Shown in pieces: positions 32,863-41,250 of a stretch of DNA of 64,000 bases. The position numbers and the translations under genes are program-made. The stretch is from contig NZ_ATWV01000006.1 in NCBI RefSeq assembly GCF_000421345.1, positions 124,001 to 188,000 of the forward strand. Direction: 5' to 3'. This DNA comes from Treponema bryantii NK4A124. GTDB taxonomy: Bacteria; Spirochaetota; Spirochaetia; Treponematales; Treponemataceae. Under the pieces are notes generated by a model. It searched no databases, had not been told where the DNA came from, and was given only the letters and a program-made list of their open reading frames with translations. The stretch's first letter is position 1. Each line of letters begins with the position of its first letter.

Positions 32863-32952
32863 TTAGTGCAAAGCCTTATTCACAGCGTTCTTTATTATTC
32901 CACTGGAAACTGTTGCTCCGCTGACTGCATCAACATCCCAGGTATTCTGCTT
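32863..32952 (-). pseudogene. C-terminal remnant of an FMN-binding domain protein
   Basis: In a different frame overlapping the last 19 codons of the membrane protein gene, the minus strand reads TWDVDAVSGATVSSGIIKNA then VNKALH and a stop. DAVSGAT is the FMN-attachment motif of the FMN_bind/RnfG family. Only about 29 codons remain, so this is a deletion relic, out of frame with the upstream gene. Confidence 0.6.
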
Positions 32953-33788
32953 GAATTACTCCTTCTTCGGTCAAGAACAGCTGCAAATAACCCAAGTATA
33001 ATAAAAATAACTGATTTTGAAATTAAAGCTGGTAATGGAATTTGAGCACCGGATGCAAATTGGACAGCAGATTGAGTAATCATCATTACGGCAACAACAA
33101 TAATTGACTGCAACAAAATCGCATACAAAACTAGGCCCAAAGAATCCTTCTTTTTCATAAGAACCAAAGAAATAAAACATAATGGTGAGATGATGCCAAG
33201 ATCTAACACATAAGTTGGCTCAGTCGTATAATTTTCTATCAGCTTCAAAGAAGTTCCCTTGAGGATAGTTGGAATTATATCCGGCCACCAGGCGACACAG
33301 AGTGAGATTCCGGAAAATATCAGAAAAACTGCATCAGATTTTTTCATTTCAAAAGAATAATTGTTGCGGCTTAAATTACGCATCCTCTTAATCAGAGTAA
33401 AAAAGAGCAGAGAAAAGAGAATTACATATAAAATAAAAATGCGATTGTATTTTACACCGATACACAAACTTACTGCATAATACAGACTTATAGCTTCGAT
33501 TGAGACGAGGCGTAACTGTGTATTTTCAATACTGTTTCGTAAATCCTTTATTAATGAAATCACAAAAAGTGGCACAACGAAAAACAAAATACATAAATCA
33601 GTACCTATAAAAATCGGAGCTTTAAAATATGAATCATCTTTATAGATTCCGCTTCCAAAAAGTTTTACTTCATCACCATATTGATTTATGTATGAACAGG
33701 AATTTGAAAAATCCATAGAAAGGATTCCGCAAAGAGATACAATAATTAAAAGTAGAATAATCAGAATTTCCGGTATTTTTTTTTTCAT
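32895..33788 (-). CDS. Multi-pass membrane protein, unknown function
   Basis: 297 residues with about eight hydrophobic helices (PEILIILLLIIVSLCGIL, LCILFFVVPLFVISLI, IFILYVILFSLLFFTLI, VILQS-like ILLQSIIVVAVMMITQS, SVIFIILGLFAAVLD). The tail after VLDRRR is read in a frame that overlaps an FMN-binding relic, so the true C-terminus may have been altered by a deletion. Its ATG shares a base with the stop of the flavodoxin gene (TAATG), so it is last in the marR-DUF6544-flavodoxin operon. Function unknown. Confidence 0.7.
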   Translation of the reverse strand: MKKKIPEILIILLLIIVSLCGILSMDFSNSCSYINQYGDEVKLFGSGIYKDDSYFKAPIFIGTDLCILFFVVPLFVISLIKDLRNSIENTQLRLVSIEAISLYYAVSLCIGVKYNRIFILYVILFSLLFFTLIKRMRNLSRNNYSFEMKKSDAVFLIFSGISLCVAWWPDIIPTILKGTSLKLIENYTTEPTYVLDLGIISPLCFISLVLMKKKDSLGLVLYAILLQSIIVVAVMMITQSAVQFASGAQIPLPALISKSVIFIILGLFAAVLDRRRSNSSRIPGMLMQSAEQQFPVE

Positions 33789-34312
33789 TACCTCAACTCC
33801 GCAAGAATTGGTTCGATGTACTTTTTGTCAGAAATGTCGTAGGAATGAGAAATCATCTGGGCCATGTTCTTTTCAGCTTCGCTTGCATCTTTTTTGTTTG
33901 CTAACATTGTTGTAAACATTTTCATCATGAACTTAGAAAAGCCGCTCATTTTTTCGTAATTAAAACCACCAGGACAATAAAATGTTTTCAGGGAATTCCA
34001 TTCTTCGTCGGTAAAGTTTCTGCGCATTGCAGCCGGGATATCTGGACTATCTGCAGGGCTTCCCCCAACTCCATAAACTATGATTTTTTTGCCCGCAGCT
34101 GAAAGGGATGGAAGCTGTTTTTTGAACCAGGCAAGATTTTTAATTCCACCCGCCATGAACCAGCCGCCGAAAATAATTGCATCAAAATCAGAAAGTTTGA
34201 TTTTTTTAGCCTGCTTAAAATCTACGCATTCTGCCCCACTCGCCTCGCTGATCCATTCTGCGTATCTTTTTGTAAAGCCTGTCTGACTTGTGTAAATTAC
34301 GATTGTTTTCAT
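33788..34312 (-). CDS. Flavodoxin domain protein (HemG-like family)
   Basis: 174 residues from ATG 34312, preceded by GGAGG at 9 bases; a longer frame to 34360 has no support. MKTIVIYTSQTGFTKRYAEW is the FMN phosphate loop; AIIFGGWFMAGGIKNLAWFK and IIVYGVGGSPADSP follow. The PF12724 flavodoxin family includes protoporphyrinogen oxidase HemG and stress proteins. Part of a MarR-controlled operon with a DUF6544 protein and a membrane protein, so it may serve an inducible redox response. Confidence 0.85.
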   Translation of the reverse strand: MKTIVIYTSQTGFTKRYAEWISEASGAECVDFKQAKKIKLSDFDAIIFGGWFMAGGIKNLAWFKKQLPSLSAAGKKIIVYGVGGSPADSPDIPAAMRRNFTDEEWNSLKTFYCPGGFNYEKMSGFSKFMMKMFTTMLANKKDASEAEKNMAQMISHSYDISDKKYIEPILAELR

Positions 34313-34360
34313 TTTGATTCCTCCAAATATAGAATTATGATTTTGAAAAATATTTTTCAT

Positions 34361-35233
34361 CTAAGGAGCCATTACCCCATCAACGCTGCTGATTTTTCCA
34401 TCAAAGTAAATAAAGTCCTGGTCCGGATATTTCCATACTGCACGGAAAACTGTCGGACGCTTGATGCCATCTGAATACAACTTGTATTCCCGGCACTGGG
34501 CTTCCCAGGGAATATTTTCGATACTTCCATCTGAAGAAGTTTGTCCACGCTCGTCTGTTGAAAAATAAATCATTTCATGAGCATCATTGAAGTGATAAAT
34601 TCCACAAGCTTTCAGTCCCTTGTATTCAATGCGTGCTTCTACCCTATGAGAATCAAGCTGATTAAAATTCACAAAATCCTGCAGCAGGGCTTCGGGAAGA
34701 AAAATGATTTCTGCAAGATAAGTCACAAGGGCAGCCTTATCCATCTGTTCGTCAGTCTGATCAAAAAGCGGGAAGGACTTTGCAAGAACTCCCTTCATTC
34801 CGCCCTTCCCGTTCACAAAATAATCATAACCTTGAAATGGAACACCAAACATTTTACTGTCGATAAAAGCAAGCCTGACCGGAGCGTTTGCAAAATCAAC
34901 CTGACTATAATCAATCTTAGGCTTTGGACGGTTCTGACCAAGAGCAAAATCAACCTTCTTATATTCCATTTGTAAAATTGATTTTCTCGGGCTGCCGATA
35001 TAGCCGCACTCTTCAAGATAAGTCTGAATCAAAGGAGGAAGTGATTCAAAATCTTCTCTCGTATACACAGTTTTCGAAGATTCCCGTAAGAAGCTTTCCG
35101 AAAGCTGAATCTGTTTATTAAGGTCTTTTTTAAACTGATTTCTAAAAGGAGAATAGGGAATATTAAACCAGAAAATCACAAGCACTATGAGTGCGAAAAT
35201 TATAAGCAGCAGAATCATTTTCTTTTTCCTCAC
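34361..35233 (-). CDS. DUF6544-like membrane-anchored protein
   Basis: 290 residues from a GTG start overlapping the marR stop (GTGA). A single N-terminal membrane segment (MILLLIIFALIVLVIFWFNI) is followed by a soluble domain with SLPPLIQTYLEECGYIG, VPFQGYDYFVNGKGGMKGVL, AALVTYLAEIIFLPEALL, YHFNDAHEMIYFSTDERG, the pattern I know from DUF6544/DUF6920 proteins. Probably faces the periplasm. Function unknown. Coupled to MarR, so likely part of its regulated stress operon. Confidence 0.72.
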   Translation of the reverse strand: MRKKKMILLLIIFALIVLVIFWFNIPYSPFRNQFKKDLNKQIQLSESFLRESSKTVYTREDFESLPPLIQTYLEECGYIGSPRKSILQMEYKKVDFALGQNRPKPKIDYSQVDFANAPVRLAFIDSKMFGVPFQGYDYFVNGKGGMKGVLAKSFPLFDQTDEQMDKAALVTYLAEIIFLPEALLQDFVNFNQLDSHRVEARIEYKGLKACGIYHFNDAHEMIYFSTDERGQTSSDGSIENIPWEAQCREYKLYSDGIKRPTVFRAVWKYPDQDFIYFDGKISSVDGVMAP

Positions 35234-35700
35234 GAGGCTACCTCAGTCTCTATAAGATTTTTCTCCATTTTTGAGATAATTTTGAAAACACTGCGTATTT
35301 CCTTTTCAGAAATGCCCTCATATAAAAGCTTCAAAAAATCCATCTCTTTATTCTGATATTTTTTTGCAAGCTTTTTTTGCTTTGAAGTAAAATAAATCCG
35401 CTGCTTGCGTTTATCATTATCATCCTGCTTCAGAACAAGGATTTCTTTTTTTACGAGAGCATTGAGAATCTCTTTTACGTTCTGTCTGGAACAACCCATT
35501 GTTTCGGCGAGCTCATTTGCGGTAGGAGCCTCTTTTGAATATAGCTTCATACAAGCCAGAAGAAACCACTGCTTGCAGGTAATCTCTTCATAAAAAGAAT
35601 CCCCCGCTGCCTGCAGTCTGTTCATAAAGGCAAAGAGAAGCCCGAACAATCCAAACTGAGGCGGCATCATATTAAGAATCTGATCATTTGTTATCTGCAT
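35230..35700 (-). CDS. MarR family transcriptional regulator
   Basis: 156 residues from ATG 35700. HTH and wing are TANELAETMGCSRQNVKEIL, NALVKKEILVLKQDDNDKRK, QRIYFTSKQKKLAKKY. The start is chosen because a consensus promoter places the transcription start on this ATG (leaderless) and an upstream ATG would lie inside the promoter. A perfect 18-bp palindrome overlaps the -10, which suggests tight autorepression. It heads an operon with the DUF6544-like, flavodoxin and membrane protein genes. Confidence 0.88.
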   Translation of the reverse strand: MQITNDQILNMMPPQFGLFGLLFAFMNRLQAAGDSFYEEITCKQWFLLACMKLYSKEAPTANELAETMGCSRQNVKEILNALVKKEILVLKQDDNDKRKQRIYFTSKQKKLAKKYQNKEMDFLKLLYEGISEKEIRSVFKIISKMEKNLIETEVAS

Positions 35701-35701
35701 A

Positions 35702-35735
35702 TATGCAATATATTGCATAATATTATAAATGTCAA
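35702..35735 (-). promoter_or_regulatory. marR promoter with 18-bp perfect palindromic operator, leaderless
   Basis: Minus strand TTGACA (35730-35735), 17-base spacer, TATATT (35707-35712). The perfect palindrome TATGCAATATATTGCATA (35702-35719) covers the -10. The predicted start of transcription is the A of ATG 35700. Confidence 0.7.
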
Positions 35736-35763
35736 ATTCATAAAATTCCAAACAATATCAGTT

Positions 35764-36273
35764 TTAATTTTTCCAGATGGTTTTGATGATTTGCTCTTCT
35801 TTTCCCTGATAGTTTCCAGGGCCCTGATAGATTTGGGTGAATCCGCATTTTTCAAGGACACGCACAGAGGCAAGATTTTCTGCAAGGCAGATTCCGTAGA
35901 CTTCTTTTAGATTGAGTTTTTGAGCCATGGCAGGAAGAAAGGCTTTTACTGCTTCTGTGGCGTAGCCTTTGCCGGTAAAGTTTTTTGCAATGTGATAGCC
36001 GATTTCCCAAGTTCCTTCGTCGAGTTTGCAAAGCTGAACATAGCCGATATTTTTTCCTTCGTTATTTGTGATTACAGGATATACAAATGGGCCGTCTGTG
36101 CTCTCGTATCGTGACATCAAAAACTCAATTGCCTCGCGGGCTTCTTCAACAGAGTTATAAACTTCATCTGGTACAAAACGTCTGGTATCGTCGTCCTGAG
36201 AGTTTTCATAGACGGTCTGGGCCATGTCTGGGGAGAAAGTTGTGATTGTAAGGTGTTCTGTTTTTATTTGCAC
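35764..36273 (-). CDS. GNAT N-acetyltransferase (RimJ/RimL-like)
   Basis: 169 residues from a GTG start with AAAGGA upstream. TFSPDMAQTVYENSQDDDTR, then WEIGYHIAKNFTGKGYATEA (acetyl-CoA loop GKGYAT), ICLAENLASVRVLEKCGFTQ (the RimJ-like N-x-x-S-x-R-V-L-E-K-x-G-F motif). These acetylate protein N-termini, amino acids or small amines; the target is not predictable. It precedes no obvious partner; the hydrolase gene upstream is 12 bases away on the same strand, so both may be co-transcribed. Confidence 0.9.
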   Translation of the reverse strand: MQIKTEHLTITTFSPDMAQTVYENSQDDDTRRFVPDEVYNSVEEAREAIEFLMSRYESTDGPFVYPVITNNEGKNIGYVQLCKLDEGTWEIGYHIAKNFTGKGYATEAVKAFLPAMAQKLNLKEVYGICLAENLASVRVLEKCGFTQIYQGPGNYQGKEEQIIKTIWKN

Positions 36274-36285
36274 GGGTTTTCCTTT

Positions 36286-37197
36286 TTACAGTATATTCAT
36301 TATCCACTCCGCTCGCCGCGACATACACTTTTCGACAATCGAACTTTTTAAGGCTGTCTCATAGCCGTGGCAGGTGTCTTTCATATCATGAACTTCAACT
36401 GTCACACCCTGGGACTTTAACTTTTCTGCAAACTCAATTCCTTCGTCGTGGAGGCAGTCATATTCTGCAGCTTCAATATATGTTGGAGGGAAAAATCTCA
36501 AATCTTCAACTTCTGAAATTGAGGCGTATTTTGTCTGATTTTTATCCTGATCTTTCAAATACATATCCCAGAAAAGTTTATCACAATTTGAATCCCAGAT
36601 TGGAGTATCGGTGAATCGCTTCATCGAAGCTGTAATCATTCTTTTATCAAGAACCGGATATATTAGCATTGCGCCTTTTGGAAGCAGCTGGCCTCTGTCG
36701 TACAGCATCGCAGTTACCGCAGCGGCAATATTTCCGCCGGCACTGTCTCCGGTAACGATGATTTTTTCTTTGTTGATTTTCATTGATTCTGCATTTTCCA
36801 AAACCCACATATAAGTGTTGTAACAGTCTTCAATCGCAATAGGATAGCGGTATTTTGGAAGAAGTCTATAATCTGGCATGACAACCTTACATTTCAATTC
36901 ACGGGCATACCATTTTGCAATCTGATAATGAGCAGCAGATGCCCTCATCAAAAATCCGCCGCCATGGAAAAACATAATGCAGGGAAGCTCACCTTCATAT
37001 TGACGCGGTTCGATTACCAAGGTTGAAAGCTTTGCTCCATCATAACCTGGAGTAGAGTATTTTTTCACCATTACATAATCATCCGATTTACATTTTATAA
37101 AACCGTAAGCAAAGTTCACCATCGGATATAAACGACCAACCATTGAGCCGCTGTAAATTGAGATGCTTTTTAATTCTTTAGATATTGGATATTTCAT
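36286..37197 (-). CDS. Alpha/beta hydrolase, HSL/lipase family
   Basis: 303 residues of the hormone-sensitive lipase-like family (Abhydrolase_3). Oxyanion motif MFFHGGGFLMRASAAHYQIA, nucleophile elbow VTGDSAGGNIAAAV (Ser), acid in AAEYDCLHDEG (Asp), base His in MKDTCHGYE. No signal peptide. Such enzymes hydrolyse short-chain esters or deacetylate small molecules. No Shine-Dalgarno is obvious before its ATG. Same strand and 12 bases upstream of the GNAT gene. Confidence 0.9.
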   Translation of the reverse strand: MKYPISKELKSISIYSGSMVGRLYPMVNFAYGFIKCKSDDYVMVKKYSTPGYDGAKLSTLVIEPRQYEGELPCIMFFHGGGFLMRASAAHYQIAKWYARELKCKVVMPDYRLLPKYRYPIAIEDCYNTYMWVLENAESMKINKEKIIVTGDSAGGNIAAAVTAMLYDRGQLLPKGAMLIYPVLDKRMITASMKRFTDTPIWDSNCDKLFWDMYLKDQDKNQTKYASISEVEDLRFFPPTYIEAAEYDCLHDEGIEFAEKLKSQGVTVEVHDMKDTCHGYETALKSSIVEKCMSRRAEWIMNIL

Positions 37198-37383
37198 GAT
37201 CTATTTTTTATATTTTAGCACAAACCTTCTTTTTCTGGAAACTCATGTCCTCACTCCGGCAACTTATGTGAATTATTATTCCTTTTGAGCTGAGTCTGTT
37301 TTATATTGGAGTCATCAAACAAACGGCACGGAAGTGTGACTACACAAAAAGTGTCAACGCACAAAAGTGCAAGGAGTAATAAC

Positions 37384-37572
37384 ATGAAATTGAAATCAAA
37401 GGCTTTCATCAACCTGGTATTTAAGGCTGTAGGACTTGCTATGGGAGTAGCTGTTACAGTGTTATGCATCATCAAAGAAATTGAACCAACAAGTGCTTTA
37501 ATTATGACAGGCATCGGCTTGACATGTCTCGGGATTTCACAGTTTACTTTAAGTAATGAAAATAACGATTAA
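37384..37572 (+). CDS. Small two-helix membrane protein upstream of LytTR gene
   Basis: 62 residues from ATG 37384 with AAGGAG 7 bases upstream; the longer frame to 37306 crosses the leader. Two hydrophobic helices (INLVFKAVGLAMGVAVTVLC and ALIMTGIGLTCLGISQF). It overlaps the LytTR gene by 17 bases, so all three genes (this, LytTR, DUF3021) form a coupled unit. Similar small proteins accompany LytTR/DUF3021 pairs in Firmicutes and may act as the membrane sensor partner; that is inference. A GCAC-AAAA-GTGC hairpin abuts the ribosome site. Confidence 0.75.
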   Translation: MKLKSKAFINLVFKAVGLAMGVAVTVLCIIKEIEPTSALIMTGIGLTCLGISQFTLSNENND

Positions 37573-37993
37573 TGTCGAACCATCAGCAGCTGAAACTTCT
37601 CTACTTGTAACCTGTAAAGAACTTACACCGCAGGTAGAGAAGCTTCTTGCTGCAATCAGGATTCTAGACAAACAGATTACCGCTAACAAAGACGACGCTG
37701 TTTGTCTGATTAATCTGGCTGATGTTTTTTATATAGAAGCTTTAGAACGCAAAACATTCATCTATACCGACAAAGAAGTTTTTGATTCAGAGATGAAACT
37801 TTACGAACTGGAAGCAGCTTTAGCTCAATACAATTTTGTCAGAGTAAGTAAAAACACAATCTGTTCACTTAGCAAAATCAAAACTCTAAAATCAGAAGTT
37901 GACCGCAAAATCAAAATCACAATGGAAAACGGCTACCAGATTATTGCCTCGCGCATGTATGCCGATGAACTCAGGAAAAAACTTGGAGTATAA
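37556..37993 (+). CDS. LytTR DNA-binding domain regulator
   Basis: 145 residues, short LytTR protein without a receiver domain. C-terminal LytTR: VCLINLADVFYIEALERKTF, FDSEMKLYELEAALAQYNFV, RVSKNTICSLSKIKTLKSEV, MENGYQIIASRMYADELRKK. Such stand-alone LytTR proteins pair with a DUF3021 membrane protein, which inhibits them until a membrane signal arrives. The DUF3021 gene follows after one base. Direct repeats AGTGTxA at 37333 and 37350 could be its binding sites. Confidence 0.9.
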   Translation: MKITINVEPSAAETSLLVTCKELTPQVEKLLAAIRILDKQITANKDDAVCLINLADVFYIEALERKTFIYTDKEVFDSEMKLYELEAALAQYNFVRVSKNTICSLSKIKTLKSEVDRKIKITMENGYQIIASRMYADELRKKLGV

Positions 37994-37994
37994 A

Positions 37995-38447
37995 ATGAAA
38001 ATAATTCAGAAAATCATAAATGAAACTTTAATCACCTTTGGAATACTGACAGCGATTTTTGCAATCCTTACATTCTTTATCGGGGACCAAGCCGCCAGCG
38101 TTTCTACTCTTTTTACCTTCGGAAATCTCGCAATTCCGGTAAAATCAATTTTCCAGTTTTTTATTCTTTCTTTTCTGATTGCATTATTAAAGAATTTTAT
38201 GTATTCAAACTATATGATTAAAAAACTGCCACGTGTATTACGGCAGATACTTTTATTTGTTCTATGTTTTATTCTTTTAGTGTTTATGATTTTAGTCTGC
38301 GGCTGGTTTTCAACTGATTCAAAACTGCCTTGGCTTTTAACAGCCCTTGCCTTCTTCTTAAGTTTTTCATGCACCATTATCATCACTACCCTTCTAGAAA
38401 AAAAGGATGATGACAAAATGAACAGCGCTTTGGAAAAGTTTAAATAA
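37995..38447 (+). CDS. DUF3021 membrane protein, partner of LytTR regulator
   Basis: 150 residues with four membrane helices (LITFGILTAIFAILTFFIGD, IFQFFILSFLIALLKNFMYS, QILLFVLCFILLVFMILVC, WLLTALAFFLSFSCTIIITT). Matches DUF3021, the integral membrane partner of small LytTR regulators in LytTR regulatory systems, where it restrains the DNA-binding protein. Start ATG 37995 just after the LytTR stop. The longer frame from 37899 overlaps the regulator and is not used. Confidence 0.88.
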   Translation: MKIIQKIINETLITFGILTAIFAILTFFIGDQAASVSTLFTFGNLAIPVKSIFQFFILSFLIALLKNFMYSNYMIKKLPRVLRQILLFVLCFILLVFMILVCGWFSTDSKLPWLLTALAFFLSFSCTIIITTLLEKKDDDKMNSALEKFK

Positions 38448-38457
38448 GATATTTTAA

Positions 38458-39051
38458 TTAGTTCGTTCCAAATAGTTTCTTTCCCTTTTCATATGCAATC
38501 TGGAGATTTTTATGCCAGTCTCTTTCTCGTGTTTCACTTCCTTTAGACATGCCACCGAAAACTACAAAATCTGATTCTTTTACACGATTAAAAAGACGAT
38601 CACCAAACATTACTTTTTCCATTGCATCAATGAGACCGAATTGTTCGAGCTTTTCTTTTTCATTGCCTGCGGTACAGAGAATCAACCCCTTATCTAAAAA
38701 CTTCATAGTTTTGTTGCCATATGCAAAACCATAAGACCAAACTCTGTCAAACCACCCCACAAGTTTTGCAGGAGCTTCTGTCCAGAATACAGGATAAATA
38801 AAAACAATTGCATCACAATCATTTATCTTTTTCTGTTCCACAAGAACATCTTCTTCAAGATCTGGAGTATCCCTGTAATTCGAATCCCGTAGATATTCTT
38901 TTTCTGACATATCAGATTTAAAATTCATTTTATATAAATCAGAAATTAAATATTCATTTCCTGAATCAACAATTCCCCTGATAAATGAATCGCGGACATG
39001 ACTTGTAAATGAATCTTCTGACGGATGACAGTAAACTATAAATGCTTTCAT
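38458..39051 (-). CDS. NAD(P)H oxidoreductase, flavodoxin-like fold (MdaB/KefF type)
   Basis: 197 residues: KAFIVYCHPSEDSFTSHVRD, AIVFIYPVFWTEAPAKLVGW, FDRVWSYGFAYGNKTMKFL are hallmarks of the quinone oxidoreductase 2 family that reduces quinones by two electrons with FAD or FMN. AGAGGAC lies before the ATG. It is 10 bases downstream of the hydrolase-transglutaminase gene? No: that gene lies upstream on the same strand and ends at 39062, so the two may share a transcript. Protects against oxidative stress by family knowledge. Confidence 0.88.
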   Translation of the reverse strand: MKAFIVYCHPSEDSFTSHVRDSFIRGIVDSGNEYLISDLYKMNFKSDMSEKEYLRDSNYRDTPDLEEDVLVEQKKINDCDAIVFIYPVFWTEAPAKLVGWFDRVWSYGFAYGNKTMKFLDKGLILCTAGNEKEKLEQFGLIDAMEKVMFGDRLFNRVKESDFVVFGGMSKGSETRERDWHKNLQIAYEKGKKLFGTN

Positions 39052-39061
39052 AAGTGTCCTC

Positions 39062-40531
39062 TTACTTCAATTCAAAATCCGTTCGGATATTCATCACAAC
39101 ATCAACTTCATTCAAAATTTTAATAAGACGTTCATCAAGGTCTGAATTGTTGTCACGGTAATCAATTTCTGCATATTCTTCGCGAGCTGGAAATGCGAGT
39201 TTTTCTTCTTCAAGGCTGAACTGGGCATGAACGGTTGCCTTGTTTCCACGGGCATCCAGACGAATCCATTTTTGCAATTCTGGAATATATACAGTGTTCA
39301 GGGCATGGATGATATAACCGTCGCTGGCATCATCAGCGCGTGTTAGTTTTTGATAACTGATTCCCGAAGGAATTCCATTTCCACGAAGCAAGGCCGCAAG
39401 CAGACAAGATTTTGTCCAGCAGATTCCGGTTCCGTTTTTTAAAACCTCGGCTGCATTTTTTGAAACAACCTTTGCCTTTATATCCCAGGAATGAAGAATT
39501 TCATCACGGACAAATTCGTAAGCCCGCTTTATGTAGTCAATCTGTGAATCTGATTTTTCCTGAAGCTCTTTGATTTTGGCCTCAATCAGCGGATGAGAAA
39601 AATTTATGCTTGGAGTTTCTTTAAGGTATTCACTCAGATTTTCATTCATTTCAAAAAAATCCTTCGCCCGCTCGCACACCTCAACCATCACTTCGTCTGA
39701 AGGTAAATGCTTGCTGTCTATTTCTGATGTAGTAACTGGTCCGGTAAAAATCTTTCTGGCTTTTGCGAATACTCTGTCTGCCGGAAAGAAGATATCTTTT
39801 TGGGAAGCCATAATTAAAAGCGGTGCCTTGAATGCAGCCATCTCTTTCTTGCTATATTCTTTTGGAGGCTTCATTTCCATTTTGTAGGAAGACATCATCA
39901 AATCAAAAAACTCACGCCAGGTCTCGTCACCCTTACCGCCCATAGTTTCGATTACTGTATCAAGAGTTTTTTCTGAGGGATTGAAATAATATTGTATAAA
40001 AGGCACAACCATCTTTCCCAGCATTGGAAGAATCGGCCCATGAGCTATTCCAGACGGCACAATCAGTAAGGCAGAACTAACTCTTTGAGGGTAATATTTT
40101 GCAAAGGAAAGGAACATTGCAGAACTATAAGACGACACAACAAAGGAAATTTTTTCTTCGCCATAATGACTCAGAACTTCATTAATCCAAAGCCCGTATT
40201 GGTCTTTTCTGCTGCTGATATTTCTGTAAGGCTCACTCTTTCCCGGCATCCCGATTACATCCGGCGCAAGAATGCAGAAGTCTTTGAGCAGCGGCAAAAA
40301 GAGTTTGAGATTAAGAGTTGTGATTCCGTTGCCACCGTGAATTGTACAGATTCGAGGCTTGTCTTTGTCGCCAACAAGAAGGCAGTGAGTTTGACCGAAA
40401 GAAGTTTCGAAGTAATCTTCTGAATAAGGGACGCCAAGTGCAGCTAGAGTTTTATCATAAAAGGCATGCATCTTGTTCAGGCTGTCCTGATTTTTGTAAA
40501 CAAACTTTCCCTTCTTAATTCCGCCACTCAT
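39062..40531 (-). CDS. Alpha/beta hydrolase fused to a transglutaminase-like domain
   Basis: 489 residues. Residues 1-300 form an alpha/beta hydrolase (TIHGGNGITTLNLKLFLPLL, APDVIGMPGKSE, FVVSSYSSAMFLSFAKYYPQ with nucleophile Ser in SSYSS, His in SKHLPSDEV). Residues 320-460 form a transglutaminase-like domain with the triad Cys in GTGICWTKSCLLAALLRGNG, His in IIHALNTVYI, and Asp in WIRLDARGNK. Transglutaminase-like domains cleave or transfer amide bonds. I know both domains separately; this order on one chain is unusual. Ribosome site GGGGAG. Confidence 0.85.
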   Translation of the reverse strand: MSGGIKKGKFVYKNQDSLNKMHAFYDKTLAALGVPYSEDYFETSFGQTHCLLVGDKDKPRICTIHGGNGITTLNLKLFLPLLKDFCILAPDVIGMPGKSEPYRNISSRKDQYGLWINEVLSHYGEEKISFVVSSYSSAMFLSFAKYYPQRVSSALLIVPSGIAHGPILPMLGKMVVPFIQYYFNPSEKTLDTVIETMGGKGDETWREFFDLMMSSYKMEMKPPKEYSKKEMAAFKAPLLIMASQKDIFFPADRVFAKARKIFTGPVTTSEIDSKHLPSDEVMVEVCERAKDFFEMNENLSEYLKETPSINFSHPLIEAKIKELQEKSDSQIDYIKRAYEFVRDEILHSWDIKAKVVSKNAAEVLKNGTGICWTKSCLLAALLRGNGIPSGISYQKLTRADDASDGYIIHALNTVYIPELQKWIRLDARGNKATVHAQFSLEEEKLAFPAREEYAEIDYRDNNSDLDERLIKILNEVDVVMNIRTDFELK

Positions 40532-40546
40532 ACAAAATCTTCTCCC

Positions 40547-41239
40547 CTATTTGATTCTGGCAAAAGCCTTCTGACACCAAGCAATTACAGCAGTATAAGT
40601 TTTTTCAAAATCATAATCATCTGGCAGTTCCGGAATACAAAGCATTTCGCGGTCCTCTACAGACACGGCCGCCTTCAAGTCAGATTTTTTCAAGAGAAAA
40701 TTTCCACTTTCTAAATAATGAAGATTTTGAATTATAAAGTACAACTGCTTACTGCTCGCGCGAAGCTTGTCACAGCTTTTTTCGTCACCAGCATGAATGT
40801 AGCGGTGACATATTTCGTGATAAAAATTTCCAAGGCTGATTTTTGCATAATTCACTTCATCCTGTCTTGTTGCTGGAGGAAGCAGATTTTCAAGTTTGCC
40901 GAACAAATCTTTTGTCGTATATTTAAGCTGCAAAGTTTCCAGAGAATTCCAATTTGCTAAATCTTCCTTACCACAAATAAAGCCACATGATTTTTCATAC
41001 CAGCCGATTTCTTTGAGGATGCCACGGTAAGATTTCATATCTTCAACTGAAAATCCATCCAGCACAATCATCACATCAATATCGCTGTCTTCCGTTGCTT
41101 CACCACGCAAGTAACTTCCCTGCAGGCCCGCATACACAAGCCTGCCACCAAAAGATTCCTTGCATCGTGAAATCAGTTTTTCCAGGTAGTTATCAATCTT
41201 AAAGCAGTCCATCACTTTACCCAATTTTATTTTTTTCAT
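40547..41239 (-). CDS. Nucleotidyltransferase-domain protein
   Basis: 230 residues. The pol-beta type nucleotidyltransferase motif is clear: GSYLRGEATEDSDIDVMIVL, giving GS...DSDID with the two metal-binding Asp. The C-terminal half is helical (EVNYAKISLGNFYHEICHRY, SSKQLYFIIQNLHYLESG), resembling the HEPN/KNTase C domain. Could be an aminoglycoside-type nucleotidyltransferase or an AMPylating MNT; no separate HEPN toxin gene is beside it. It lies between the hydrolase fusion and a P-loop kinase, all on one strand. Confidence 0.82.
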   Translation of the reverse strand: MKKIKLGKVMDCFKIDNYLEKLISRCKESFGGRLVYAGLQGSYLRGEATEDSDIDVMIVLDGFSVEDMKSYRGILKEIGWYEKSCGFICGKEDLANWNSLETLQLKYTTKDLFGKLENLLPPATRQDEVNYAKISLGNFYHEICHRYIHAGDEKSCDKLRASSKQLYFIIQNLHYLESGNFLLKKSDLKAAVSVEDREMLCIPELPDDYDFEKTYTAVIAWCQKAFARIK

Positions 41240-41250
41240 AGTACAAAATC

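Noticed and set aside
37333-37357. AGTGTxA direct repeats as LytTR sites
   Set aside because: Spacing of 17 bases does not match the usual LytTR arrangement; kept only as a remark under the LytTR gene.
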